In this document: in pieces, positions 63,726 to 64,000 of the stretch
Position numbering within the stretch: position 1 is the first letter of the stretch
How the letters are laid out: every line of letters starts with the position of its first letter
Source: Tenuifilum thalassicum
Lineage (GTDB): Bacteria > Bacteroidota > Bacteroidia > Bacteroidales > Tenuifilaceae
Direction of reading: 5' to 3'
Length of the DNA stretch: 64,000 bases
NCBI RefSeq assembly: GCF_013265555.1
Contig: NZ_CP041345.1
Coordinates: forward strand, 620,001 to 684,000
Program-made: the position numbers and the translations under genes
The notes under the pieces: model-generated
The model's database searches: none
Told to the model about the DNA's origin: nothing
Seen by the model: only the letters and a program-made list of their open reading frames with translations

Positions 63726-64000
63726 ATGAAAAGAGTTTTACTAAGTACATTGCTAATTTTATTTGGATTGATATCGTTTTCGCAATCCAAAAATTACAAT
63801 GGGTACAAGGTAAGCTACGAGGAAACAAAAGGTTCTGTAGTACTTACATTTGTAATTGACACGTTTGATGTGGCTGTTAAGGAAATAAATGGCCAACAGT
63901 TCACAACTATTAAGTTTCCGCATGGAGTGAATACTTTTAAGAAGGGATTCGCAGAGCTTCCCATGCTTAACACCGCGCTACAAATTGGCGATCAAAACGA
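63726..64000 (+). CDS. N-terminus of a secreted protein with C25-type propeptide resemblance (runs off right edge)
   Basis: 91 codons are visible. A signal peptide (MKRVLLSTLLILF to SFSQ) is followed by a beta-rich segment with EINGQQFTTIKFPHGV and a late KGFAELPMLNTALQIGD, resembling the gingipain-type propeptide in which GxAELP leads to the mature peptidase. This fits a C25 cysteine peptidase or another T9SS-exported protein beginning with that propeptide. The catalytic part lies outside the window, so the assignment is tentative. Confidence 0.5.
   Translation, partial: MKRVLLSTLLILFGLISFSQSKNYNGYKVSYEETKGSVVLTFVIDTFDVAVKEINGQQFTTIKFPHGVNTFKKGFAELPMLNTALQIGDQN

Overview
The window is a chromosomal segment of a Bacteroidota bacterium, most likely Bacteroidales/Marinilabiliales-like. 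This rests on recurrent TAnnTTTG promoter elements with weak ribosome binding sites, a type IX secretion (T9SS) sorting domain, a TonB receptor paired with a DUF4249 lipoprotein, type B L31, and the composition of the division cluster. Base composition is AT-rich throughout and most so in the accessory parts.

Layout. 1-1540 is accessory DNA: the start of a secreted-protein gene running off the left edge, and a two-gene minus-strand unit (a small hydrophobic bacteriocin-like peptide plus a 59-residue two-helix membrane protein). Each of these two units is preceded by a copy of the same ~185 bp repeat carrying a promoter-like element. 1541-15924 is mostly housekeeping: tRNA-His, a flippase, an AlkD-like HEAT protein, a BI-1 protein, L31, a GlmU-like protein, Lon, CoaD, a TlpA-like protein, a Nudix/pyrE pair with overlapping start codons, an LPP20 lipoprotein beside a CsgG-like lipoprotein, and a CoA-pyrophosphatase-type Nudix. 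16119-20470 is a tripartite ABC efflux operon (adaptor, MacB-type permease, TolC) without its ATPase. Then come tRNA-Gly and tRNA-Leu.

21614-36958 is a complete division and cell wall cluster in the order mraZ, rsmH, ftsL, ftsI, murE, mraY, murD, ftsW, murG, murC, ftsQ, ftsA, ftsZ. Four 10-bp-spaced MraZ boxes precede it and a strong terminator closes it. Together these genes make lipid II (murE, mraY, murD, murG, murC), move or polymerise it (ftsW, ftsI) and build the divisome (ftsL, ftsQ, ftsA, ftsZ).

37151-50178 is mixed: a glycoside hydrolase family 47 alpha-mannosidase with all catalytic residues (rare in bacteria), an outer-membrane barrel, a D-cysteine desulfhydrase-family enzyme, a tricorn-like S41 protease, a diverged proline-dehydrogenase-fold protein, DprA, YihY, a nitroreductase and RlmN. 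50535-58104 is a surface-protein region on the minus strand: a LamG/T9SS-sorted protein broken by a one-base shift in an A7 tract and carrying 48-bp coding repeats, then a lipoprotein, barrel, TonB receptor and DUF4249 unit. 58348-61581 encodes one 1077-residue fusion equivalent to all three HcnABC-type dehydrogenase subunits plus a dicluster ferredoxin domain. The window ends with pgi, a tiny basic lipoprotein, and the start of a gene whose N-terminus resembles a C25 (gingipain-type) propeptide.

The parts I consider least explained are the duplicated-leader peptide/membrane-protein unit at the left end, the fused oxidoreductase, the GH47 gene and the frameshifted T9SS protein. All calls come from reading the sequence; no database search was possible.
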